From: Sparassis latifolia
Lineage: Eukaryota; Basidiomycota; Agaricomycetes; Polyporales; Sparassidaceae
DNA length: 64,000 bases
Assembly: GCA_018466975.1 (NCBI GenBank)
Contig: CM031563.1
Span: 1,054,001 to 1,118,000 of the forward strand
Direction of reading: 5' to 3'
Shown here: positions 1 to 11,900 of the stretch, in pieces
Numbering within the stretch: position 1 is the first letter of the stretch
How the letters are laid out: every line of letters starts with the position of its first letter
Notes under the pieces: generated by a model
Seen by the model: the letters and a program-made list of their open reading frames with translations, nothing else
Told to the model about the DNA's origin: nothing
Database searches by the model: none
Position numbers and translations under genes: made by a program

Positions 1-1837
1 GATCACCGCATCTGCGCCTCAAGTGTACGGGTGTGATGACTTCTCTGGAGCCCAAGAGTTGGTCACAGCTCTCTTGGAGGAGCCTTTCGCGTCCGAATCA
101 CAGAAGGAGAGCGTCCGGACTCGATGGAAGTCGATGCCCGACGACAGAGGCAGCATGATTATCCAGTACGCATATATACTACCGTTCTTCGTATTTTTCA
201 GAGTTTACTCGCAATAGAGATGCTCCATCACCGGCCTCTGGTAGCCTCAGCATTCATTCCTCTTGGTTACAGCGATTTGGCGTCCCGATCCAAGTATTGG
301 AGCTGAGACCTCCTACACATGATCCGTGGTCTTTTGGAGATCTCTCTACGTCGAAGGCGCTGCTTGCGGCCGATGTTCCCATCGTCGTGTGTAATCCCAC
401 TTCTACACCGCTCCCTTCCCTTCTGTCTTCACCCTCGAGTTCCCCTCTGAATCATCCCAATGCCATTCTAGTGGTGACATCGCCTATTCCCTCGGTAGCA
501 CTTTCGCGGCATGTGCAGTCCCTCCGTAGTTACGGCGCACCGACGCTGTTCATCGACGCGGCCCGTGCACTCACTGCCCTTCGAGTTATCAGTGTAGAGC
601 CCTCCTCTCCCGTCGCCGTGCAGAAATATCAGAACGAATTCGAAGGATCCAACCTATCAAGTCTGACAGAGACAATTGCCAGTGTCATAGCATCCAAAAG
701 TGCAGCATCCAACGTTGTCGCTGCCATACATGCGCAAACAGCCCGAGCGCTCATTCAAGACTCACTGTCTGCGTGCCATTCAACACTGGAACGAGCCGTG
801 CGTGGAGTGGATGAAATATCAGAAAGAGTGAGTACACTGGAGGATCGAGTGGAAGAGGCTAGGGCAAGGGTAGGCCTAGAGGTATTTGGCGCCCCAGGAG
901 GAAAGAATGGTGAGGAGGACGAGATTCAAAGAGCTGTGAACGTCGCGAAGAGAGACGTCGAGCGGGTCATGAATGACTTGACGTGGTGGAGGCTACTGTG
1001 GAGGGTCGACGATGTGAGAGAGATTGTCGGTGGTGCAATTGACAGGGCGTGGTGCAAGGATCTAGAGATGAAGGTAAGCACATACTTCCCCCAGCAATTT
1101 CTACCGTGAAGCTGATCTTCATTCTTAAAGCTCACGTTCCATGCCGGACGCCTCGCCGCTCTTCAGCAGTCACTGACAACGTCCAGCATGGCGCTGCTTG
1201 CGTCTTTGCCTTCACCTTCGCCATTCTGCTCTCCAGTCCTCCAGAACACTCTATCACAACTTGTCTCTGCTCCTGCCTATCCCCTGGATGCTGCAGCATT
1301 TACCGCGCCCTTACATTCGCGGCGGCATCAGCTGAGGTTCCCCACGGCAAGGTTGCACTCAGCAGCTCAGCAGACCGTGCTGGGAATGGTCGGCAGTACT
1401 TTCGCGGGGCTAGGTGTCGCCTGGGCTGGTTGGGCCGGTCAGCTCGGACTCTTTGACATGGGTATGCAGATGGAAACCGCAATTGCCGTCGGAATGCTGG
1501 GTGCGGTCGCAGGAGTGAGGTGGGCTGCAGGCCGTTTCGAGAAGGCCAAGAAAAGGTGGTGGCAGGATTGGGATAGGGTGGGAGAAGGTCTTGCGAGGGA
1601 TCTCAAAGTGCGTGCACGTACTCATTCCGGAAGAGGACGCTGCTAACGGGTAAATTCCTGTGATCTTGGCTCATACTACAGACAACGTTGAGCCGGACAA
1701 TGGACGATCGAGTGCTTATTGTTTCAAAAACAGCCTGTTCCGGGCTGGAACAGCTGGCTGCGGAAAGGCGAGATAAAATAGATGAGTTAAAATACGAAGT
1801 GACCGTGTTGGAAGAGGAATTGCAGCGGTCTAACTGA
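1..1837 (+). CDS. Mmc1-like mitochondrial matrix protein (5' partial)
   Basis: The gene is cut by the window start. The main exon is open from about 204 to 1073. It is followed by introns 1074-1130 (GTAAGC..AAG) and 1608-1681 (GTGCGT..CAG), and the stop is at 1835-1837. The predicted protein reads WLQRFGVPIQVLELRPPT, then a coiled-coil-prone stretch, then TWWRLLWRVDDVREIV. Near the C-terminus are two glycine-rich hydrophobic segments (around 1384-1530) and a final coiled coil ending ELQRSN. This arrangement resembles the fungal Mmc1 family, degenerate dynamin/mitofusin-like proteins of the mitochondrial matrix needed for cristae. No GTPase P-loop is visible in this part. The name rests on remembered family character only. 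The splice near 165-204 does not resolve with a normal GT..AG intron (see findings). Gene 2 lies tail-to-tail downstream. Confidence 0.55.
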
Positions 1838-2278
1838 TCTCTGGAGTACCTCGTATCACCATGTAATGCAGTCCTCGCAATCTTTAACAAAATAAAGTTT
1901 GTACTGCACTGGATTGATGCGAATGAATGCGAAGTCTGATTCAGGCGCCACAGACCTTGCAATCCACTACAACTTTCGGCTGTCCCCCTCAGACGTCTGT
2001 GTTTGTACGGTCCAGATCGCGAAGAAAATGTAGAAATCATGACGCAATCAGACTAAACCATTGGAAGCATGGTTTCTGATCAGAGATCGCACTATCGTTT
2101 GAGTATGTGCGCATGTGGGAGAGCCTGAGCAGACGACATAGTGATGCGAAATTACGATGACAAGGATGAGCAGTGTATAGGATAGAAAAACAGTGAATGC
2201 ACATCTAGTGTCCAAACAGTGAGCAACTTCATGATGACTGTGGTTGCATCGACTCCGGCACTAGAAAAGCCATGTGTA
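1838..2278. other. Convergent intergenic region
   Basis: About 440 bases between two convergent stop codons. I see only short chance frames here. It should hold the 3' UTRs of both neighbours. Confidence 0.6.
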
Positions 2279-3091
2279 TCAGTGAACGTCACCAACGACT
2301 GAGAATCATCGCGGTAGAAAGAAGATTGTGGTGAAGAGCGTCAAAAACAGCACAGTACGATAGGGATGAAGGCTCAAAATCGATGACTCACTCGGAGGGA
2401 GCTGAGGCCGCGTGCCCTCATTCAATACGCGGGAGAAGAGGACGCCTACGCCTTCGAAGACACTGAGTAGAATACCACATGCGATGGCAGAACTGAGTGC
2501 TGAACGGGGTCCACCTGGAATGCGCATCAGTAACACGTTACAGGGTTTTCCTTCTCGATCAAGGAAAATAGACTACGAGGAAGTTAGGCCTAACGACCGA
2601 GCGTTTGACCCTTTTCAAGATATGCGTTCGTGCATTCAAGAATATACACAATAACTCACTTCTCGCAGCCAGACATCCACCGGTTAAGAACCCAGAAATG
2701 ATAGCATTCCACATGTCCTCCTTTTGTCGCCACCCCTTGACAGCACAGTCAAATGTAGAGAACATACCACCCCAGACACCGAAGTTACCGCCAGTGACAG
2801 GAGCTCGGGCTTTAATGACAGACAGCGCTCCAACAAAGCGATCACCCTAAGTAGAATAGCCATCCAAATAAGCACTAATGATAGAGTGGCGAAACCCTGC
2901 GTACCCTTGGAGAGTTGCGTGCACCCTTGATGCCATGCCAGATTGTACCGCCAATGGCGCCCATTGAGAACGCACTCCCGAAGTCAGAAAGGATCACCCA
3001 CGGACTGCAAGGATAAAAAATCTTTTAGCAGCATACAGACAGGACAAAGCCAGACTAACCATGGATCTCGCGTGTGGTCTGCATGTGCCAT
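2279..3091 (-). CDS. TIM17: Mitochondrial inner-membrane translocase subunit Tim17
   Basis: Tim17 is the essential partner of Tim23 in the TIM23 channel, which imports presequence proteins into or across the inner mitochondrial membrane. The first exon (3060-3091) codes [11 protein letters not shown]. The next begins [19 protein letters not shown], the diagnostic Tim17/22/23 start, with glycine-zipper membrane helices. It continues through [20 protein letters not shown] and ends TGGCLAAR. The splice to 2392-2514 gives [14 protein letters not shown], the conserved GGCLA.RSG region. A short last exon (2279-2298) gives a C-terminus of about six residues and is the least certain part. Estimated length is about 160 residues, normal for Tim17. 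It is head-to-head with the next gene across 197 bases, so the two probably share a promoter region. Confidence 0.93.
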
Positions 3092-3288
3092 TTTGATTGG
3101 GAAGAGGTAGGCGTGTCCGTGAAGTATACAACAGTGGTGTAGCTTGCACTGATTGAGTGAGGTGGCTGCGAAACTTTTGGGCGTTTAGGGCCGGCCTGAT
3201 ATATCACGTGATAACGCGCTGCATGTGATGTTGACGAACCGCGACGCGCTTCGTTTCACATCGCTAATCGCAACCACGATTACTCTTC

Positions 3289-6005
3289 ATGGCCACACAC
3301 TCTCACAAGTCAAAGCCTGTCTCCTTCATGCGGAAGAGGCGTCAAGTATATGTCGACATACCCCCTTCTCCTCTTCATTCGTCCACCCGTAGCGCGAGGT
3401 TAGAACATGCATCCGAGAGTAGCCTCAAGGAGAACGCACCTCTGCAGCCTACGCCCCTGCCGAGCGACAGTAGTTTGACCAGCCTGAGCAGCATTAACTC
3501 TCGCCCGAACAAACGCAAGCTCTCAGACGCGTCGCGTCAGATCTCTGGACGTGAGGAACTTATCGTCTCTAACTCCAAGAAGCCCAGGGTTGTTACCCAG
3601 GCCACACCCAAGTCCGACAATGTACATGCCTCGATTCAAGATCAGGGCAAAGCGGCCCAGAAGGTCAAAGTTGCTACACTCTCCCTGGACTATCCCGATG
3701 AAACAGACGACGAACTCTTTTACTGCCACCAATGCAACAAGAAACGTGTCGTTACTCGTCAGTCTTTCACTAATGAATGCGTCCTGGCTCAATGATGACA
3801 TACGCGCGTAGATATCATTCAATGCACCGCAAAGAAGCAACCACTGAAACTCCACAGCCAGCGGTGTGGCGCCAAGTATTGTAGGGCCTGTCTGTTGAAT
3901 AGGTATGCTCTGGAACTCGATGATATCAAGAAGGCCGGTGAAATAGGCCTGAGTAAGAACGAAAAGGAAAAGCATGTTTCTGGAGAAGGTTTTTACTTTC
4001 AGTATGTATGCGCATTTGACGCCGAAGTTCTCCTCTGATCGAGTTTCACTAGATGCCCGAAGTGTAAGGATGAATGTAATTGTCGCAATTGTCGCAAGGC
4101 GCAAGGTCTCCAACCTACAGGGTCGGTTATGTGTTTCTTTACTGTAGTCTAGTCATATTGACTAGTCGAGCAGGAACTTGACCTTGATAGCTCGCAAAGC
4201 GGGCAAAGATTCTGCTGCTCAGATGCTCGCAGACAATCCCTCTGCTATGGTGAACTTTATTAACTGTTCAAGCGATGGCATTAGATTTACCGATGATATC
4301 ACAGGGTATTTTGCCCGGTTTGGGTCGACAAGTCGTGCACGAAAAGAAGCCCAGAGCCACGAAAATAAACGCTGCTTCCTCGTCCTCCGGAAAAGAGAAG
4401 AATACACAACTGGGCAAATCACGCGTGAAACCTCTCGCCCAGGAGGTCAAGCGAAAGCCTCGTACGACGAAGCCCAAAGCCCCCATGGCGCGGAAGCCAG
4501 TGCCAAAACCGACATGGACTCGTGTATCCACGACATTGACTCTGACCGCAGCCGAGATGCGGATGGACATCCGCGAGTTTTTCCTCCGGTTCTTCCCTAT
4601 CCTGGACATCGCCAAGGGACACCTGGAGGACCTGGAGGTAATCTCCACTTCGCTAGGACCTCCTGTAACTCCAGTCAACGATGCCGAGGAAGAAGAGCTA
4701 GTGGGATGGGTCAGCGAGCCATGCGCCAAGGCTCTGATACTCAGTCTTTTGGCTGCGATCTCCGGTAGCTCCACCTGCAACGATGACTTCGGGAAGCGGA
4801 TGAAGGCGGCAATGAAAGAGATTCGCACAGCTGGTGCGAGCTTGAATCGAATCTGGAGTTCGCTTATGTCGTTGCGGCAGGCCCTCGGACTCATGTTCCC
4901 CGACCCACTTCCTCCTCCAGCGAGCTTCACGTACCACAACACGCGCAGTGGACTACAAGGAACGAACGTAGAGATCGTGCCGTACATCGCGATGTCTGCA
5001 CAGCTCGTTCCTGTCATTGCAGCTCTTCTGGAACTGGCTCTCGATGCAAGTACAGTGCGGGAGGAGCTAGAGCAAAGTGCCACCAAGGAGAAAGACATAG
5101 GAAAGGACGTCAAAGAAGGCACCGCGAAAGAGAAGACCAGGTGGAAAGATCAAAGAGAAACCTTGGAGGCAACGGCAAAGGGCAATCTCATTAAAACTCA
5201 GCGCGAATTTCACAGGCAAAAGCTCGAGGGCATCGAGCACGCGCATCGCTTGGCGTTGTACACATGTACACCACGATTTAGCCCGCTGGGTCAGGACCAC
5301 GAGGGCAGGGTGTACTATGCCCTGACGCCCGGGATGGCGGAGAGGGAGGCCGCGTTGCAGGTAATTGCAGGTAAGGAAGGAAAAATCAAGGTCAGCCGGA
5401 AGCGGGGAGTGATGACAGAGGATGATAGAAAAGGGATGCAACGGTGGTCCTGGTTTGTGGCCGTATGGGGCCGCTTACCCAGAAATGCGGTTAAGGCCGG
5501 GAACGACGACAATGAAGACGAAGATGAAGACGAGGGCTGGTGGGGCTTTTGGGAGCCAGAGCAGGTCAGGAGGGTCGCTAGCTGGATCGCTGAGGAGTGT
5601 CGGCTCGGTGACGACGGCTTCACCACCACATCGAAGGCCTCCAGCTCCCATCTTAACGATGGCGAGGACCACCCAAGACGTGCTGGCTCGAGCAACTCCT
5701 CCACTAATGTCAACAATCTTCACGACTCTCGCGAGCTTTCGCCTCTATCAGATCTAGATTCCGACGAAGATACCTTATCCGACGAGGATGAGAGCGATGG
5801 AGAGAGCGACGACAGGATGCATTCCAGATCACGAAGCGCATCCAAGCCAAACAGGAAGGAATTAGGTGAACTCGTGAACCGTCTCCAGGAGTACGCGGTT
5901 CTGCTTCAGTGGAGAATCCAGCGTGTCGAGGGAGAAGGAACCGCTCTGAAAGAGAAGGATAACGGAGTCCATGCCTCAGTTCCCGCGAAGAAGTTTTATG
6001 GGTAG
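3289..6005 (+). CDS. CDCA7-type zinc finger (zf-4CXXC_R1) protein with DDT-like region
   Basis: Five exons (3289-3745, 3812-4001, 4053-4121, 4174-4249, 4305-6005) give 830 residues in one frame. The N-terminal third is basic and disordered. The cysteine-rich domain starts at residue 146 with CHQCNKK, continues with QRCGAKYCRACLLNRY and ends CPKCKDECNCRNCRKAQG. This is the CDCA7 zinc-finger pattern, including the CNC.C tail. Around residues 348-420, MDIREFFLRFFPILDIAKGH looks like a DDT domain. FSPLGQDHEGRVYYALTPG (about 587-608) looks like a WHIM-type motif. Both are typical of chromatin-remodelling proteins. Animal CDCA7 recruits the HELLS remodeller and supports DNA methylation. The glycine that follows NRY in CDCA7 is alanine here. 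The acidic C-terminal third is low complexity. A role in DNA methylation is inferred from family, not shown. Confidence 0.85.
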
Positions 6006-6165
6006 ACGTTGCATATGTAGAGGCCATGATTTATTCCTCGCTCACTGAATCGACAATTTTGTCGCCCGCTGCATTTTAGTTCGTACTGAATCTGCTCCTT
6101 GTATCATCAAATAGTCTACGCTACATCCTCAGTAAATATATAGCAGACCTTTGACACAATGCCAT

Positions 6166-6770
6166 CTAGGAGCACTGTCGAACAACAATGGATGCGAGGT
6201 CGTCCTGACTAACAGGACGCTCTATACATTTTGACAGCCGCTCGGCTAGCAGAATTGCTAGGACATGCTTGCACTGCGCGCAGTCATGCGGTAAAAAGGT
6301 AGCGACATGAGTATCATAAAGCACATGTAGAGGAACAAGACTTGCCATGAGGTGCGACTCCGAGATTAGTACAGAGTAGGAGTATGCCGGACATGTGCAG
6401 TACACTTGCAAGCGTGATTTCGAGGTGCGAAGTCCAGGAAACACGGAATACATCGCAGTAGAACCAATAACTTCGTAGCGAGAACTCCCCCAAGGCGTAA
6501 CATACTTTAAGACTGCGAGCTGAAGGTATCAGAAATAATATATATTTAAAATATGAGCAGATCTTACCGCTTTCTCTGTCAATCAGATCTAAGGCCGAGA
6601 GTAAGAGAGTATCTGGGAAGAAGAATCGTAGCTCTGCCATATAATCGCGATCTAGTACACCTAGGTTACACGTGCAACCTTCGGGCACAAGAAGAGATAG
6701 TACCACTGTCAGGTTTTATGGATGCGATGACTTCCTGGACCAGCTCGAGCAAGTCAGCAGTGGCCATCAT
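6166..6770 (-). CDS. sws1: Sws1/ZSWIM7-like SWIM zinc-finger protein (Shu-complex type)
   Basis: Sws1/ZSWIM7 works with RecA-like paralogues in Shu-type complexes to promote Rad51 filament assembly in recombination repair. The predicted protein (about 140 residues) starts MMATADLLELVQEVI. It contains RFFFPDTLLLSALDLIDRES, then YVTPWGSSRYEVIGST, and ends with the SWIM signature. The CxC is in VYCTCPAYSYSVL and the CxH in LMCKHVLAILLAERL. This order and spacing match ZSWIM7 closely. The CxC and CxH halves are separated by intron 6274-6345, which uses a GC donor (GCAAGT..CAG). Two other introns lie near 6634-6670 and 6525-6575. An upstream in-frame ATG at 6863 exists but is less like the family start. 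The gene is convergent with the previous one and head-to-head with TRM11. Confidence 0.88.
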
Positions 6771-6911
6771 GGCTGGCCCATAAGAATGAACGTCGCAGTC
6801 ACTTAGTAGCGCCGGATGGTTGTTTATTTCCAAAGCTCTTGCCAAACAGCCACTGAGTTTCAATTTCTCCTTCCTTCCTGGTACATCTCAGTGCTTGCTC
6901 ACTTGACGCCA

Positions 6912-8802
6912 ATGAACTCGGCGACGCAGACTATGAGCTCCCAGTATTTGTTTGTCTTCGCCCAAGCACACGATGAGTTTAGGATACCTGAGCTGCTCTC
7001 GGTCGCAGAGCTGTATGGATTTAATATCACATTCCCCACTCATACCCGAAATGTGGATAGCTCTCGACCATTTCTGGTATTGGAGCTTGCCAGCGCGGAG
7101 CATGCGAAACTTCTAGCTAGGAGATGTATCCTTGTAAAGTGAGCGTTTCGATGCGCTAGCGTTCCCCAACTGAAAATTTTTCAGATCTGTATACGAGTAT
7201 TACGGCAGTGGTCGAACATACGATGAATTGCATGAGCAGACCCGTGCTCGTCAGCCCCAGTGGATCCAATATGTCGATGACACATCTTTCAAATTCTTTG
7301 TGTCGGCGTATAATCATACAATACCCCAGTCACGTCAGCGAGAGATCGTTGAGAGTTTTTCCTATATGCGTATGATGGGGAAAATCGACATGAAAAATCC
7401 CGAAGTCACATTCGCTTGCTTCGAAGAATGTACGCAGTGGTCAAGTGGAGAGTTATTATCTATTGCTAAGAAATTTGTCTCCATGTTGTTCTACAGATCA
7501 TGATCCTCGTGGTACTACATCTCGTGCAAAGCACGAAAGAGACGGAACTTTCAGAAAAGTTTGGTTTGGCAGGTTGGTATGTCTTCTCGAAAGAACAGTC
7601 AGGGTGCCCGTTGCAAACTTCTGCTTCTATGTGCTAGGTGGAAGAAGGATCCGCGCGTATGTTAATCAAGGAGTTTGACGTCAAGAAGCGAGTCTACTAT
7701 GGCAATACAACCATGGAGGCCGAAATGTCTCTACTAATGGCAAATCAAACACTCGTCGGTTTCCGTGCTTAAAATAACCTTCACTGAAGTGTCGTCTTAA
7801 CCGTGCTCCTCTCAGGCTTCACCAGGCAAACTCATATATGATCCATTCGTGGGTACTGGCAGCATGACCTATGTAAGGGGTATACTCTTCGTTTTGTCGT
7901 TATGATCGATTTAATAATTGCTTAGACTACAGCACACTTCGGTGCGTTGATTTTTGGATCAGACATAGACGGCCGACAGATGCGAGGCAAAGGTGAGTAT
8001 ATCTCAACAGCTCCACGAAAACCAGGACTCCATTATTCTGTATAGTAAAGCCTCCCGGTATCATTCGCGCTGCCGCCCAGTACGGCGTAGCTGATCGCAT
8101 CGTCGACTTGTTCACTTTCGATGTGACACGAAACCCGTGGAGATGCGGCAGCCTTTTCGACGCAATAATAACGGATCCGCCCTGTATGTTTCCTCATTTA
8201 CCATAGCCTCAATGATTCTTGACAATTATTCCAGACGGTGTAAGGGCCGGTGCTAAGAGGCTAGGCAAGAAGGATCGACCTCTAAGGCCTCCCAAAGAAA
8301 CCATGCCAAGGGAACATGACCTTGAGCGTGTGTGAGGATGAATAATCCCAATGCCGCTGCAACAAGCTTACTAGAGATTCAGAGATAACCAACCGTACAT
8401 CCCTCCAACCAAACCATACGAACTGTCAGCTCTCGCATCCGATCTCGTTCTTTTGGCACGGCACATGCTGAAAGCTCGTGGAAGACTCGTGTTTTTCCTT
8501 CCTACTGTGACAGACGAATACGAGGATCTAGATACGCAGACGTTGCTGTGCGAAGGCATGGAGATCGTCGCCAACTCGCTGCAGGATTTTGGCTCGTGGG
8601 GACGTAGGGTGCGTGCATCACTTGCTGGTCTCAGCGGGAGGCGATATTCACACCCACATAGCTAATCACAATTCAAAAAAACACAACGATGCAGTACCCA
8701 CCACCCTCATTTCACCACTTGGAGAGAGCTGTCAGCGCACATGTTCCCGCCCACAGGGATTTCCGCGAGAAGTACTTCCAGGGTTTCAAAGGCACTGATT
8801 AG
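6912..8802 (+). CDS. TRM11: tRNA (guanine-10-N2)-methyltransferase catalytic subunit Trm11
   Basis: Trm11 with its activator Trm112 makes m2G10 in tRNA using S-adenosylmethionine. The N-terminal part (YLFVFAQAHDEFRIPELLSV) is the THUMP-related region seen in Trm11. The Rossmann methyltransferase half follows: YDPFVGTGSMTYT (motif I), IFGSDIDGRQM, then DAIITDPPYGVRAGAKR with the DPPY catalytic motif of N2-guanine methyltransferases. The tail is LLARHMLKARGRLVFFLPT and GMEIVANSLQDF, ending FREKYFQGFKGTD. The coding sequence is split by about eight short introns (for example near 7141, 7500, 7580, 7816, 7875, 7994, 8183 and 8608). Start could also be the second ATG at 6930. The ATG is 142 bases from that of the divergent sws1-like gene. 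Confidence 0.92.
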
Positions 8803-8993
8803 CTGGGCTAATGCCAGAAGCTTTATGTGTAGATTAGGTATACGTTAATGCTGGTATGACAGAGAGTAATGACAGCACAGCACGGAAAACATCAAACGAT
8901 GGATGAGTGCGACAGAGTATGAATAGAATGCATTCACCCTCAGAGTGAGCGGAACGGGTAGCGACAGAAATGCGGACAGCGACAGAAAAGTGA

Positions 8994-11900
8994 TCAATGA
9001 TTTTCGGGTCCGATAAAACGTGCGGTTGCAGCGATACGGAAGTTCAAGGGAACAACGGTGTGTCTGTATTATCTGCGTTAGCAAAACCTCACCGTTTCTC
9101 GTACAAACGTACTCGTAGAATTTTTGGACTCCCTCGCCTTGCATGACCACGACGTCACCCTGGTCAAAAGATATTCAGACAAAGTAGATTTTCTGTCATA
9201 CACACTTACATGGCGCAAAAAGAGTTTCAGAGCAAGTCTGCTTGATCCATTTCCCGGCTTGTCGTCATACTGGGAGTGGAGACGGAAATACATATGCGCT
9301 GCAGAACCGAGGGATAAGGCCGCAACAGTGGGACCTAATCCTCGCTCGCTGTCGCTGTGGAACTAGAGGAAGAGTATTTGACCATGTGTCCTACAACAAC
9401 GTTATGTACTCACGGCCATTCTCTGTTTCTCCATGTATGCAGCACTGAGGACCTCGTTGAATTGGGATCGCAGATCTAGAGCATCTAGCATTCGGCGCTG
9501 GATCAACTCAAGAGCATGATGAACAGCGGAAGGTGCCTTGTCCCAAGCGACCGTGTTATCGGCGCCCCCAACATACTTCAGCTCTGTCAGCTAGGGCTCA
9601 CTGTACGATCATGATGCGCACCTGGTATGGCTCTCCAGCTGGAAGATTTCAACCAGTTAATACAAAATTCTGAAAGGATTACCGACGGCATGCTTACAAT
9701 TCTGGGAGAAGTAGTTGGTCAACAGGGTACCCCTACCTGTGGTCATGATCAGATCAAGAATGTGTGGATGTACCAACATGCATACATTTGTGCTAAAGTT
9801 TTTATGAGACTCTAGTGCGTTTCATAGAAGAGAGAACGTACGCTTCTCAGAGGCCACCTTCGGAACAGAAGTTCCCCCCCAACCGCTTGTTCCTGATATT
9901 CTCTGAAAATAGCATCGGCATCCCGGTTTGCAATAGAACTGCCAAGAATAAGGTATATATGTCCACTGGGATATAAGGTCAATGCGCAAATTGGTATGGC
10001 AGGTCGCGCTGAAACTCACCGACCGTATGGCAGAATATAATGATGACAAGGAAGAAAACCCGCTCCGTGATTGTAAAACTGCATGTGGGGGAGGATGATA
10101 CCTGAGGATTGAAAGACACTTAAACATGAGAGGGTACATCCTCTCCGAAAAGACATTTGGTCCCACCAGAATCCTCTCCGACAAAATGATGCATGTAAGA
10201 CTCCATGTTCTTTTGATACCAGAACTCCTTCGGTTCCCGAAACCTCCCGATCACCTTGTAAGTCTCCTGAGTACAGAAAGGAACCATTCAACTTCTCCCA
10301 AGGAAGCGGGTGAAATGGTTACTCACCCCACAATGTGCACACTCCCAATGTTCCCATTTGTATCTACCTAATGAGAGACATAATCACGACGAAGCTTAAG
10401 AGCCTTACCTGCTTGATAACCGGCCGCATCGCACACAGTGCCAGCCCTTGCAGAAAAGACGAGTCGTTGTGACGCCATTCTGCGCTTTTGTAGCGGGCAC
10501 GGGAGGTCGGAGGTCATCGAACTTCTCATGCTGACAAGGAAGCAACTCGAGGAATTTCTCCGAGTATGCCAATCCCATGGACGGGGGTACACCTGACGAT
10601 GTCTTCCAGAATGCGGTACAACTCGGTGTCAAACACATCCAGCGGCCATCGTAGACAAGAGGAGATTTAGTGTTGCACCGTGAGCATACACGACTGGTAG
10701 CTTCATCTTCAACAGAGCTGGCCATGGAATGAGTTAGAGCACAAAGACCTCCACACCAGGCAACCTATCTCACATTGAGGGTGGCACGGTTGCTGTACTA
10801 TCATCTACGACAAACCAACATAAGGCGGGAAACCGTGTGGTCTACGATCAGGAGCATACCACTAGCCAGTACTAGCTCGCATATTGCCGCTGCATGAGCA
10901 GCACCGTATTGGTAAGAATGCGAAACCTTTAGGTGGCGTGAAATAACGTACAAGCCTGAGATGGGATCCACCAGGGGTCACCCTGTTGATCGCACCATCG
11001 GAAGGCAAACTTGTATCGAACAACATAACCTCTCGAATTTTTTGCAGGCTGGCGTTCAGCTGAGTGCGGCGTCAGTTAGGTCAGGGCATTTGGGAGGAAA
11101 GAACGGACCCCATGCATGTCTAATATGATAGTAGCCGAGCACAACGTAGGAGTATCCCTTCGCTGTAAGATCATACGGAAAAAGTTTGTACTTATCGTCG
11201 ATAAGGAGTACAACTGGACGCTGCAGTCTAAATGTATTCAAGAGCGCTCGAACCGATTTGTCTTCTGCTAGCTGATCATTTGCTTCTTGCACCGTGCTTT
11301 TCCCACCTTTCGTATGGATACTCTCCGCCTTCCCTCCACTAGTAGTACGGACTTACTCAGTGTCGATGTAGACGCATAAAATAATCGACGCACCCATGAG
11401 AGACAATCAGACGTCCGTCACGATGAAAGACATCGCGGCTAGAACCAGAGTGCTGGATCGATTACAACACGTAGACAGCATAACTGCATTCTTACCTTGA
11501 CGAGAACGCGCTCAACAAGTAACCTTTCACCATGTCCTTCAAGAAATAAACACCACCCTGATATGAACGGAACCAGTCAAAGGCTTCGCATACTTCTTGT
11601 CGGGACTGTAGACATAATAGTGTCAGCAATGAGTGGTACGCTAGGGATCACTGTACCAACCTGAGCCCAGATAGGCGGTAAGATCTCCAAGGGAGGTCTC
11701 GGACGGGCATCGTGTATCTCGTTGGATGCGCAAACGGTTGACGCCAGTGGAAGTACTAGCTCTATATCTGATGACTTATCTGCCGGTACCTGCGCCAATT
11801 CTTGCTCGTGTTCGTCTTCGCCCTCCGCTCCTCCCTCCCAGTCACTTCCATGTTCTACGTTGGTACTGAGCGCATGGTGCAAAAGCGCCTCGCTGGCAGC

